This document shows, piece after piece, positions 1 through 9,562 of a stretch of DNA of 64,000 nt. Within the stretch, counting starts at the first letter, position 1. Each line of letters begins with the position of its first letter. This DNA comes from Segatella copri DSM 18205 (lineage in GTDB: Bacteria > Bacteroidota > Bacteroidia > Bacteroidales > Bacteroidaceae), in contig NZ_CP102288.1 in NCBI RefSeq assembly GCF_025151535.1, forward strand, positions 1,452,501 through 1,516,500. The letters run 5' to 3'. The translations under genes and the position numbers were made by a program. Under the pieces are notes generated by a model, which saw nothing but the letters and a program-made list of their open reading frames with translations, had not been told where the DNA came from and did no database searches.

Positions 1-958
1 ATTCGGAGTTCGTCAGGACTCGATAGGCGGTGAAGCCCTCTTGTCCTATCGGTCGCTCTACCTCTCACGGTGACCATCCGACGCGGCACCTAAATGCCTT
101 TCGGGGAGTACGAGCTATCTCCAAGTTTGATTGGCCTTTCACTCCTACACTCGGCTCATCCAGAAGCTTTTCAACGCTTATTGGTGCGGACCTCCATCCC
201 GTGTTACCGGGACTTCATCCTGGCCAAGTGTAGATCACTTGGTTTCGCGTCTACCCCCACTGACTGTGCGCCCTATTCAGGCTCGCTTTCACTGCGGCTA
301 CGTGTCTCGTGACACTCAACCTCGCCAGTGACGGTAACTCGTAGGATCATTATGCAAAAGGCACGCCGTCACATCTTACGATGCTCCGACCGCTTGTAGG
401 CGTATGGTTTCAGGAACTATTTCACTCCCCTGCTCGGGGTTCTTTTCACCTTTCCTTCACAGTACTCGTTCGCTATCGGTCTCACGGGAGTATTTAGCCT
501 TACCGGATGGTCCCGGCAGATTCGCGCAGGATTCCTCGTGTCCCGCGTTACTCAGGATACCGCTATGCTGCATTTCGCTTCACATACTGGACTATCACCG
601 TCTATGGTCACATTTTCCAAAGTGTTCTGTTCACGATTTGCATACAATGTCGCGGTCCTACAACCCCGCTGGCGCCTTGCGACGTCAACGGTTTGGGCTG
701 TTCCCCGTTCGCTCGCCACTACTGGGGGAATCATTATTTATTTTCTCTTCCTGCAGGTACTAAGATGTTTCAGTTCCCTGCGTTAGCTCTCTTACATTGG
801 TAAGAGTAACCGTCCTTCAGACGGCTAGGTTGTCCCATTCGGAAATCTCCGGATCAAGGGTTATTTGCACCTACCCGAAGCTTATCGCAGCTTATCACGT
901 CCTTCATCGCCTCCGTGAGCCTAGGCATCCGCCATACGCCCTTTCTTACTTTCTTTAC
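1..958 (-). rRNA. rrl: 23S ribosomal RNA, 5' portion (partial)
   Basis: This is the 5' part of the large-subunit rRNA on the minus strand; the gene continues past the left edge. Read on the minus strand it begins near 958 with the conserved 5' domain (GGCGGATGCCTAGGCTC near 915-932) and continues through typical domain I and II sequence. It follows the 16S gene in the usual 16S-spacer-23S order. The exact mature 5' end is uncertain by about ten bases. The short open frames across it are translations of rRNA sequence and are not genes. Confidence 0.96.
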
Positions 959-1147
959 GACTGTATTTGTCATCTCGTTTATCATTGCTGATTACTCGAC
1001 AACGAATAAGTAGCTCATACTTTCAGCTGTATTCTAACAAAGTGAAATCTCATCTTGCGATTTGATTTACTTTAGTCTGAACTAAAGTTCATTACTTACA
1101 GTTTTGCTTGTGTCAATATGTCAAAGATCTTCTTGCCTTAAAAGGCA

Positions 1148-1219
1148 TGGTGGAGATTGTGGAGTTGAACCATTTTGCTTGAGCCATCCCTATATAATAT
1201 ATAAGGAATCCCAGTCTCC
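1148..1219 (-). pseudogene. tRNA-like relic in the 16S-23S spacer
   Basis: In many bacteria this spacer carries tRNA-Ile and tRNA-Ala. Here no intact tRNA is visible, but a 72-nt minus-strand segment looks like a decayed one. It starts GGAGACT and ends AATCTCC-A-CCA, pairing at 6 of 7 acceptor positions. It keeps a T-arm-like GGTTCAACTCC, with TTCAACT as a canonical seven-base T loop, only three good T-stem pairs, and an encoded CCA. The D and anticodon arms are replaced by an AT-rich imperfect hairpin. A decayed tRNA-Ala is plausible, but the anticodon cannot be read. Confidence 0.45.
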
Positions 1220-1309
1220 TATTTAATTAAACAGATGGTGCGTACAAGAAGAGAAGCGAACTTTAATCAGTCACTATCTCAACAAATATAGAAGTAAGCA
1301 GGAATGAAA

Positions 1310-1340
1310 ACTTAACATTTAACATTCAACACTTAACATT
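1310..1340. repeat. period-7 tandem repeat in the rRNA spacer
   Basis: About four and a half copies of a degenerate heptamer (ACTTAAC, ATTTAAC, ATTCAAC, ACTTAAC, ATT) lie just downstream of the 16S 3' end. The same style of repeat occurs at many protein-gene junctions in this window. Confidence 0.75.
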
Positions 1341-1360
1341 CTCTCGATACTCGTCTCTCC

Positions 1361-2897
<1,537 letters not shown>

Positions 2898-3147
2898 ATA
2901 TCATTTCTACCTAGCCTTGCGGCTTGGTTTGTTTGTTGTCTGTACTTAGGACGAATATCCTTTTCGTTTATTGAAGCTTAGTAAACCTGACTTGTCAATT
3001 GCTTGACGGTTCGTTTCTTTTACCCAGTCAACTTTCTTATTTCTAAGAAGTTAACCGCTTCTTGTACTACTTGTCTGTTTATGTAAAATCTTTCAAAGAA
3101 CTCTTTCTTTCGTTGCTAAGAGAAAGCGTATTTCTCAAAAGCGAGTG
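2898..3147 (-). other. rrn leader region
   Basis: This is the transcribed leader of the ribosomal operon between its promoter and the 16S 5' end. Short repeated blocks and T-rich stretches are present. No gene is supported; leader antitermination or processing signals are likely but were not resolved. Confidence 0.6.
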
Positions 3148-3179
3148 CAAAAGTACTAACTATTTTCGAAACAGCCAAA
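3148..3179 (-). promoter_or_regulatory. rrn promoter, Bacteroidetes type
   Basis: On the minus strand TTTG (3176-3179) is followed after exactly 20 bp by TACTTTTG (3148-3155). This matches the Bacteroidetes sigma-A pattern TTTG-N19-21-TAnnTTTG. The start region continues CACTCGC, identical to the tRNA-Pro promoter at 48486-48517. Confidence 0.85.
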
Positions 3180-3463
3180 TCTTGTCGCAAAAAAGTTGAG
3201 ATTTTAGTACATTTTTAACACTTATAAAGATTTTCTGGAGTGTTTCTTACCACTACACTTTATTTTATACATGCATACGCCTGCCTGCATGTGCGGGCGC
3301 ACACCCGCAAGCGCATTAATAATATTGTACTCATATTCCAAGATCGAAAAGAAATCAGGATTCAACTAGAAAAGTATTATCCGGAAAATATATCTATCAA
3401 AGAAGAATATTACTATACGAAGAAGAATATTATCGAAGAAAAGGGAGAAACTCAGAAAAACAT

Positions 3464-3494
3464 TTTGCCAATTAAAAAAAATATAGTACCTTTG
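3464..3494 (+). promoter_or_regulatory. promoter of the SulP transporter gene
   Basis: TTTG (3464-3467), 19 bp, then TACCTTTG (3487-3494), about 50 bp before the ATG at 3547. The leader is AT-rich with no Shine-Dalgarno sequence. The promoter cuts through a weak open frame (3240-3506), which argues against that frame being a gene. Confidence 0.8.
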
Positions 3495-3546
3495 CACACG
3501 TTTTAACGGATAACAAGATTAATTACATATATTTTAAAACTTTCAA

Positions 3547-5244
3547 ATGAAGGCATTAGCAATTAAGTCGAGTTTGTTTTCCTGTTTAAAGACATACAAC
3601 AAGAAAACATTCATGTCTGACCTCATGGCAGGTATCATCGTTGGTATCGTAGCCCTGCCTCTGGCCATCGCATTCGGTATCGCTTCTGGCGTGACCCCTG
3701 AAAAGGGTATCATCACCGCCATTGTAGCAGGTCTCATCATCTCCATCTTCGGTGGAAGCAAAGTGCAGATTGGTGGTCCTACGGGAGCATTCATCGTTAT
3801 CATCTATGGCATTATCCAGAAATATGGCATGGAAGGTTTGACGATAGCGACACTGATGGCTGGTCTGTTCCTGGTTCTCTTCGGACTTCTCCGTCTTGGA
3901 ACCATCATCAAGTACATCCCTTACCCTATCGTTGTGGGATTTACCAGTGGTATCGCCGTAACCATCTTCACGACCCAGATCAAGGATCTCTTTGGATTGA
4001 CGTTGACTTCAAATCCTTCTGATTTTCTGGAGAAATGGGGCGTCTACTTCCAAAGCTTTGACACCATAGATCCTTGGTGTGCCCTTATCGGAGTAGTAAG
4101 CGTAGTGGTTATCGCCATCACCCCTAAGTTCAGCAAGAAGATTCCGGGCTCTCTTATTGCCATCATCCTGATGACCGTTGTAGCCTTACTGCTCAAGCAG
4201 TTTGCCGGCGTTGAGAGTATCGAGACCATTGGTGACCGCTTCTCTATCAGCAACGAACTGCCTGCAGCTCAGGTACCAGTCATGAATTGGGAGACCATCA
4301 AGAGTCTTGTATCACCAGCTATTACCATCGCCATCCTGGGAGCCATTGAGAGTTTGCTTTCAGCAACTGTTGCCGATGGTGTAATCAGCGATCATCACGA
4401 CAGTAACACCGAGTTGGTAGCTCAGGGTTTGGCCAATATCGCCTCTCCCCTCTTTGGCGGTATTCCTGCAACAGGTGCCATTGCCCGCACAATGACCAAT
4501 ATCAATAATGGCGGTAAGACTCCTATCGCAGGCATCATCCACGCCATAGTTCTGCTGCTCATCTTCCTCTTTCTGATGCCTCTTGCCCAGTACATTCCTA
4601 TGGCATGTCTTGCCGGTGTATTGGTAGTTGTATCTTACGGAATGAGCGGATGGAGAAGTTTCCTGGCATTGATGAAGAATCCGAAGAGCGATGTAACCGT
4701 ACTTCTGATTACCTTCTTCCTCACCATCATCTTCGATTTGACAGTAGCCATTGAGGTGGGTCTGATTATCGCCTGTCTGCTCTTCATGAAGCGAATGAGC
4801 GAAACCACCGACGTGACAGCTATTACCGATGATGAGATTGACTTGAACAAGGAGTTTGACTTCCTTTCTACCAACCTGGAGCACTATACGATTCCGAAGG
4901 GCGTAGAGGTATACGAAATCAATGGTCCTTTCTTCTTCGGAGCCGGTAACAAGTTTGAGGAAGTGATGGCAGCTTTCGGTGACCGCCCACTGGTACGCGT
5001 CATCCGTATGCGCAAGGTTCCATTTGTTGATTCAACCGGTATCCACAACCTCACCAACCTCTGCGAGATGAGCCAGAAGGAGGACATTCAGGTTGTACTC
5101 TCCGGTGTTTGCGAGAAGGTAAACGCCCAGTTGGAAAAGGCTGGTTTCTACAATATTCTTGGCAAGGATAATATCACAGATCACATCAGCAAGGCTCTGA
5201 AACGTGCTGAAGAGATTATTGAGAAGAAAACTGTTAATAGTTAA
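3547..5244 (+). CDS. SulP family inorganic anion transporter with STAS domain
   Basis: A 565-residue inner-membrane transporter of the SLC26/SulP family, which moves sulfate, bicarbonate or other anions. Residues about 20-420 are a run of hydrophobic helices, including the family-like LPLAIAFGIASG segment near residue 40 and the GG-PTGAFIV segment near 75. Residues about 440-555 form a cytoplasmic STAS domain with the typical VPFVDSTGIHNL motif. Length is normal for the family. The start is the first ATG after its own promoter. It is monocistronic, closed by a hairpin terminator at 5291. The sequence does not decide which anion is carried; bicarbonate or sulfate are the usual candidates. Confidence 0.93.
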   Translation: MKALAIKSSLFSCLKTYNKKTFMSDLMAGIIVGIVALPLAIAFGIASGVTPEKGIITAIVAGLIISIFGGSKVQIGGPTGAFIVIIYGIIQKYGMEGLTIATLMAGLFLVLFGLLRLGTIIKYIPYPIVVGFTSGIAVTIFTTQIKDLFGLTLTSNPSDFLEKWGVYFQSFDTIDPWCALIGVVSVVVIAITPKFSKKIPGSLIAIILMTVVALLLKQFAGVESIETIGDRFSISNELPAAQVPVMNWETIKSLVSPAITIAILGAIESLLSATVADGVISDHHDSNTELVAQGLANIASPLFGGIPATGAIARTMTNINNGGKTPIAGIIHAIVLLLIFLFLMPLAQYIPMACLAGVLVVVSYGMSGWRSFLALMKNPKSDVTVLLITFFLTIIFDLTVAIEVGLIIACLLFMKRMSETTDVTAITDDEIDLNKEFDFLSTNLEHYTIPKGVEVYEINGPFFFGAGNKFEEVMAAFGDRPLVRVIRMRKVPFVDSTGIHNLTNLCEMSQKEDIQVVLSGVCEKVNAQLEKAGFYNILGKDNITDHISKALKRAEEIIEKKTVNS

Positions 5245-5260
5245 TAGTTTACAGTTAACA
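5233..5260. repeat. period-7 repeat, left array
   Basis: Four heptamers (GTTAATA, GTTAATA, GTTTACA, GTTAACA) begin just before the SulP stop codon region. They are roughly the reverse complement of the array at 5342-5420, so the two flank the terminator at this convergent junction. Confidence 0.8.
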
Positions 5261-5290
5261 TTTTACTGATTGTAGACCATCAAATAAAAA

Positions 5291-5329
5291 AGATGCATTG
5301 CTGAATATACCAGTAATGCATCTTTTTTT
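5291..5329 (+). terminator. terminator after the SulP gene
   Basis: A 13-bp stem with one mismatch (AGATGCATTGCTG / CAGTAATGCATCT) around a 7-nt loop is followed by seven T residues. A run of A before the stem makes it usable on both strands, serving the convergent glnQ-like gene as well. Confidence 0.9.
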
Positions 5330-5341
5330 ATTGTCATCAAG

Positions 5342-5420
5342 TAACTGTTAACTATCAACTGTTAACTATCAACTATTACAGAACTGTTAACTATAAACTG
5401 TTAACTATCAACTATTACAA
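5342..5420. repeat. period-7 repeat, right array
   Basis: About eleven degenerate heptamers (GTTAACT, ATCAACT, ATAAACT, ATTACAG and variants) run up to and into the stop region of the minus-strand ABC ATPase gene. Together with 5233-5260 they form an inverted pair around the terminator. Confidence 0.85.
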
Positions 5421-6155
5421 AACTTTTCCCAGAAACTCCTGTAATCTTGGCGATTTTGGATGGTTGAATATTTGCTCAGGAGTTCCGTCTTCCGTGATAT
5501 AGCCGTCACTGAAGAAGAGAACACGGTTGGCCACTTCTCTTGCAAATCCCATCTCGTGGGTCACCACCACCATCGTCATTCCCTCGGCAGCAACATCTTT
5601 CATCAGCTGCAGCACCTCGCCTACCATTTCCGGATCAAGAGCCGAAGTCGGCTCATCAAAGAGGATTACCTCAGGATTCATCGCTAAGGCACGGGCGATA
5701 GCTACGCGCTGTTTCTGTCCGCCCGACAGACTGTCGGGATAACTATCGGCCTTATCCAGCAATCCGATACGGGTCAGGAGTTCCGTTGCCTTCTCATCAG
5801 CCTCTTCCCTTGTCATCTTACCCAATTCTACCGGAGCCAGCATGATGTTGCGGCGTATGGTCATATTAGGGAAGAGATTGAACTGCTGGAATACCATACC
5901 CACCCTCTGGCGCATTCGGTTGATATCAACATCGCTTAATGTGATATCCATATCATCGATAAAGATTTTACCCTCGGTAGGTTCTTCCAGAAGGTTGATG
6001 GAACGCAGGAAGGTACTCTTGCCACAACCCGACGGACCGATGATGGCAACCACCTCACCTTTCCTCACCGAGGTGGTAATGCCTTTCAGCACCTCGTTGT
6101 CGCCGTAGCGTTTACGAAGTCCTTCTATCTTGATTATTTCGTTCATTTTATCCAT
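5415..6155 (-). CDS. glnQ: polar amino-acid ABC transporter ATP-binding protein (GlnQ-like)
   Basis: A 246-residue cytoplasmic ATPase that powers amino-acid uptake. Walker [10 protein letters not shown] is at residues 40-48, the ABC signature LSGGQKQR near 143, and Walker [13 protein letters not shown] near 165, followed by the switch histidine in VVTHEMG. The sequence is strongly of the polar amino-acid (GlnQ/ArtP) type. The gene lies 31 bp downstream of the fused binding protein/permease gene (6187-7755) and is surely its ATPase partner. A start three codons later (MNEII) is also possible. Substrate is not determined by this subunit. Confidence 0.92.
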   Translation of the reverse strand: MDKMNEIIKIEGLRKRYGDNEVLKGITTSVRKGEVVAIIGPSGCGKSTFLRSINLLEEPTEGKIFIDDMDITLSDVDINRMRQRVGMVFQQFNLFPNMTIRRNIMLAPVELGKMTREEADEKATELLTRIGLLDKADSYPDSLSGGQKQRVAIARALAMNPEVILFDEPTSALDPEMVGEVLQLMKDVAAEGMTMVVVTHEMGFAREVANRVLFFSDGYITEDGTPEQIFNHPKSPRLQEFLGKVL

Positions 6156-6186
6156 TGTTTTAAAGCTTTTGCCCTTTCAGGATTCC

Positions 6187-7755
6187 TCATTTCCTTTCGC
6201 TCTTTCTCAGTCTCTTCTCCAGCCTTCTCACTCCTGCGTACAGTCCGAGAACAAGAACGAGATAGAGGCAGGCTACTACGCCCAACGGCATCATCGCTTC
6301 GTAAGTAATGCTTCGGATGATGTCGGAACCCTTGGTCAAGTCTACCAGTCCGATATAACCGCTGATAGAGGTTTCCTTGAGCAGAGTGATAAGCTCGTTA
6401 CCCATAGCCGGAAGCACATTCTTGAAGGCTTGCGGAAGGATGATGAGACGCATCGTCTTGCCATACGAAAGACCGAGACTTCTGCCCGCCTCCATCTGAC
6501 CATTATCCACCGACATGATGCCCGAGCGGATTACCTCGGCAATATAAGCTGCCGAGTTCAAGCCGAAGGCGATGACAGCCACCAGTATCTTATTGACATC
6601 TGCTGATGCAAACACCACATAATAGATGATGAGCAACTGCACCATGGTTGGCGTGCCGCGCATGATGGTAAGGTACAGCTGGCAGAGCATGTTCGGAATC
6701 TTCCAGTCGCCCTTACATTCATGACGTGCTCTGACAATAGCTATCAGCGTTCCGAGTATCACGGAAAGGATGATGGCGAAGAAGGTGATGATGAGCGTAT
6801 TGCCCAAACCCTGCAACAGATACTGATAACGGTTGTCATCTATGAAGCAGGATTTAAACTTATCTATCACTCCCGGCTGGTTACCAGCTGCTTTCACTTC
6901 ATTGGAATTCACCATGATAACCTGTCGCACATCGGCATAGGAATCTGTAAATCCGATATTCTTCTTCCGTTCAGGAGTAACCGTGATGCCGGCAATACCC
7001 GCATCCGCCTTACCAGCCTGTACAGAGGTGATGATGGCATCAAACTCCATATCAAGAATCTCGACATCCACGCCCATCACATCGCCAATGGCATTCGCCA
7101 CATCCACGTCGATGCCCACAATCTTGCCATTCTGGTAATATTCGAAAGGCTCGAAGGTAGCATTGGTGGCAAAACGGAGACTCGTCTTCAAGCCGAGTTT
7201 CTGCAGCGCTTCCGGTCCCACCTTCTTCACGTCAGAAGTCTTTGGCGTATAAGCCACGGCTATGCCCCGTTCCAGATGGCGGTTGACGATGGAATCGATG
7301 ACGCCATTCTCTTTCAAGATACGGATGGCATGATTGATGGACTTCTGCAACTCAGCATGATCCTTAGCCACGCAGATGGCGAAAGAGGACGCATCGAAGG
7401 TTTCGGGCAGGATACGGAGCGATGGGTTCACCCGTTGGAATGCCTTGGCTGGCGCCTCATCGGTCACCATGCAGTCTATCTTACCCTGCAGGAGTGCCTG
7501 GATGGCATCGGCTCCCTTGTTGTACCGTTCTACCTTGGTACCGCCACCTTCCTTTTCCAGCTCCGTAGCTAGTCCGTCGCTAGTAGTACCGAGCTGCACA
7601 CCAATCACAGCCCCCTTCAAATCAGTCTTGCTCTTGATTTGCCTGTCAGCATCTGACGCCCCCGAGCCACACGCCACGAAGAGCACACTCAGGAGTAAAG
7701 TCAAGAAGCCCAGCTTAAACTTTCCCGTTTTTCTGTATTTCATCATTCCAGACAT
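6187..7755 (-). CDS. amino-acid ABC importer: permuted substrate-binding domain fused to permease
   Basis: A 522-residue lipoprotein/permease fusion. Residues 1-29 are a lipoprotein signal ending FVAC. Residues about 41-163 match the C-terminal lobe of a SBP_bac_3 domain (DLKGAVIGVQLGTT start, CMVTDEAPA core). Residues about 191-288 match the N-terminal lobe (FATNATFEPFEYY, VGIDVDVANAIG, TVTPERKKNIGFTDSY). So the two lobes are complete and complementary but in reversed order. Residues about 305-515 are a GlnP-type permease with the EAA-like loop EAGRSLGLSYGKTMRLIILPQA. The amino-acid-binding Arg (TPER) and Asp (VTDE) are kept. It lies 4 bp after the FAD oxidoreductase gene and upstream of glnQ. 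A tandem-domain ancestor with deletions is the alternative to a true circular permutation. Confidence 0.88.
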   Translation of the reverse strand: MSGMMKYRKTGKFKLGFLTLLLSVLFVACGSGASDADRQIKSKTDLKGAVIGVQLGTTSDGLATELEKEGGGTKVERYNKGADAIQALLQGKIDCMVTDEAPAKAFQRVNPSLRILPETFDASSFAICVAKDHAELQKSINHAIRILKENGVIDSIVNRHLERGIAVAYTPKTSDVKKVGPEALQKLGLKTSLRFATNATFEPFEYYQNGKIVGIDVDVANAIGDVMGVDVEILDMEFDAIITSVQAGKADAGIAGITVTPERKKNIGFTDSYADVRQVIMVNSNEVKAAGNQPGVIDKFKSCFIDDNRYQYLLQGLGNTLIITFFAIILSVILGTLIAIVRARHECKGDWKIPNMLCQLYLTIMRGTPTMVQLLIIYYVVFASADVNKILVAVIAFGLNSAAYIAEVIRSGIMSVDNGQMEAGRSLGLSYGKTMRLIILPQAFKNVLPAMGNELITLLKETSISGYIGLVDLTKGSDIIRSITYEAMMPLGVVACLYLVLVLGLYAGVRRLEKRLRKSERK

Positions 7756-7759
7756 TCGT

Positions 7760-9439
7760 TTATTGTTGTTTCAAATACTCAGCACACATCTCTGCACATC
7801 TTTCTCCGTCTACACCTGCCGATACGATTCCGCCTGCATAACCAGCACCTTCGCCACATGGGAAGAGTCCCTGGATGCGAACATGCTGCAGGGTTTCGCG
7901 GTCACGGACGATGCGGACAGGCGATGATGTTCTCGTCTCCATCGCTATCAGCGTAGCCTCGTTGGTCAGGAAACCATGGGCATTCTTGCCGAAGGTCTTG
8001 AAGCCTTCCTGCAGTCGCTTGCTCACGAAAGACGGCATCCAGAAATGCAACGGACTCGAAATCAAGCCTGGAGCATAGCTGCTCTTTGGCAGATCATAAC
8101 TCAATCGATTGTTCACGAAGTCAGCCATGCGCTGTGCCGGAGCAGTCTGCTTCATGTTGCCCTGCTGCCAGCATTGCTTTTCCACGATTTCCTGGAAGTA
8201 CATCATCTGGAGTGAAGAGTGAGGAGTGAAGAGTGAAGCATTCTCCTGCGCCTTCATTTCCTGCTGTTCGATGACAGACTGATGTTCCTTCACAAACTGC
8301 GCCACATCCTCGGGATGAGTTTCCACCACCATGCCCGAGTTGCTCCAGGCAGTACCGCGGTTGCTCGGACTCATACCGTTCACCACGAGCTGTTCCGGTC
8401 CTGTAGCAGCCGGAATCACAAAACCGCCCGGACACATACAGAAGCTATAGACACCTCTGCCATCTACCTGAGTAACAAAGCTATATTCAGCAGCAGGCAG
8501 ATATTTTCCTCTACCACTCTTATTGTGATACTGAATCTGGTCGATGAGTTGGGAAGGATGTTCCAGACGCACACCTACGGCGATGCCTTTTGCCTCGATA
8601 TCTATCTTTGCCGAAGCGAGATAACGGTATACATCGCGGGCACTATGACCTGTTGCCAGGATAACCGGTCCGCGATAAGTTTCCTCAGCACCCGTAGCCA
8701 GATTCACGGCTTCTACGCCTATCACCCTATCGCCAGCTGCAGCATCAGGTGCCGTCAGCTTACCTTCACTCTCAAGGATCAGACGAATCATCTTGGTCTG
8801 GAAATGTACTTCGCCGCCACACTTGATGATGGTGTTGCGCATGTTTTCAATAACGCGTGGCAACTTGTCGGTACCGATATGCGGATGGGCATCTGCCAGG
8901 ATATTGGTATTGGCACCATGCTGGCAGAATACGTTCAGAATCTTGTCTACACTTCCCCTTTTCTTGCTTCGGGTATAGAGTTTGCCGTCACTATAAGCAC
9001 CGGCTCCACCTTCACCGAAACAGTAGTTGCTCTCCCCATCTACCTTCTGAGTCTTGGTAATGTTAGAGAGGTCCTTCTTGCGTTCGCGCACATCCTTGCC
9101 TCGCTCCAGCACGATAGGACGGTATCCCAGTTCTATCAGGCGCAGGGAAGCAAAGAGGCCGCCAGGTCCCTCACCCACAACGATAACACGAGGTCTGCTG
9201 CTCACATCCGGATATTCGGTATGGACATACTGGTCGTCTTGCGGAAATTCGTTGATATAAGCACGCACCTTCAGGTTGACGAAGATGGTGCGCTGACGGG
9301 CATCGATGCTTCTCTTCAAAACCCTCACCTGGTTGAGCGTTCTTACATCCAATCCCTTTTCTTTGGCGAGATAACGCTTGATGCCTTCCTCGCTGGCTGC
9401 CTGTTCGGGCAGAATTCTTATCTGGTATTCTTGAATCAT
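7760..9439 (-). CDS. FAD-dependent oxidoreductase (COG2509-like)
   Basis: A 559-residue flavoprotein. Residues 1-75 form a small N-terminal domain. The dinucleotide-binding motif GEGPGG is at 89-94 and ends in the acidic LER. A second motif, GGAGAYSDGK, is near 145-155, with ATGHSARDVY in the middle region. The C-terminal FPCGEGAGYAGGIVSAGVDG closes the FAD site. This matches the uncharacterised FAD dehydrogenases often annotated NAD(P)/FAD-dependent oxidoreductase; the substrate is unknown. It is the first gene of an apparent operon with the amino-acid importer. An oddity is residues about 400-409 (SLFTPHSSL), encoded by a period-7 DNA repeat. Confidence 0.87.
   Translation of the reverse strand: MIQEYQIRILPEQAASEEGIKRYLAKEKGLDVRTLNQVRVLKRSIDARQRTIFVNLKVRAYINEFPQDDQYVHTEYPDVSSRPRVIVVGEGPGGLFASLRLIELGYRPIVLERGKDVRERKKDLSNITKTQKVDGESNYCFGEGGAGAYSDGKLYTRSKKRGSVDKILNVFCQHGANTNILADAHPHIGTDKLPRVIENMRNTIIKCGGEVHFQTKMIRLILESEGKLTAPDAAAGDRVIGVEAVNLATGAEETYRGPVILATGHSARDVYRYLASAKIDIEAKGIAVGVRLEHPSQLIDQIQYHNKSGRGKYLPAAEYSFVTQVDGRGVYSFCMCPGGFVIPAATGPEQLVVNGMSPSNRGTAWSNSGMVVETHPEDVAQFVKEHQSVIEQQEMKAQENASLFTPHSSLQMMYFQEIVEKQCWQQGNMKQTAPAQRMADFVNNRLSYDLPKSSYAPGLISSPLHFWMPSFVSKRLQEGFKTFGKNAHGFLTNEATLIAMETRTSSPVRIVRDRETLQHVRIQGLFPCGEGAGYAGGIVSAGVDGERCAEMCAEYLKQQ
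8211..8238 (-). repeat. in-frame period-7 repeat inside a coding sequence
   Basis: Four heptamers AGTGAAG, AGTGAGG, AGTGAAG, AGTGAAG on the plus strand lie within the FAD oxidoreductase gene and encode the Ser/Leu/Phe/Thr/Pro/His stretch near residue 400. The units match the intergenic heptamer style of this genome. Confidence 0.85.
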
Positions 9440-9562
9440 TTACTTTGAACTTTGAGCTTTGAACTTTATGATTAGTTTAATGAAAGTGACGAGTGACAAG
9501 TGACCGATTCCATATTACGGATTTCGCATTACATTCACAATTCACTTTTCACTTTCACTTTT
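9440..9562. repeat. junction filled with three period-7 arrays
   Basis: Between the FAD oxidoreductase start and the phosphoesterase stop, three short arrays occur: CTTTGAA/CTTTGAG units at about 9442-9467, AGTGACG/AGTGACA units at 9485-9504, and ATTCACT/TTTCACT units at about 9537-9564. The last supplies bases up to the phosphoesterase stop codon. No clear promoter for the flavoprotein operon was identified. Confidence 0.7.

Larger units (their letters stand above)
959..1360 (-). other. 16S-23S internal transcribed spacer
   Basis: This is about 400 bp of spacer between the two large rRNAs. It holds the tRNA-like relic at 1148-1219 and a period-7 simple repeat at 1310-1340 (units such as CTTAACA, TTTAACA, TTCAACA). 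No intact tRNA and no protein-coding gene is seen. rRNA processing stems are expected here but were not traced. Confidence 0.8.

Noticed and set aside
3240..3506. 88-codon frame upstream of the SulP gene
   Set aside because: Low-complexity Lys/Ile/Tyr-rich sequence, no family, and the SulP promoter lies inside its 3' part.
8282..9448. 388-codon frame antisense to the FAD oxidoreductase gene
   Set aside because: Shadow frame over a gene with complete FAD motifs.
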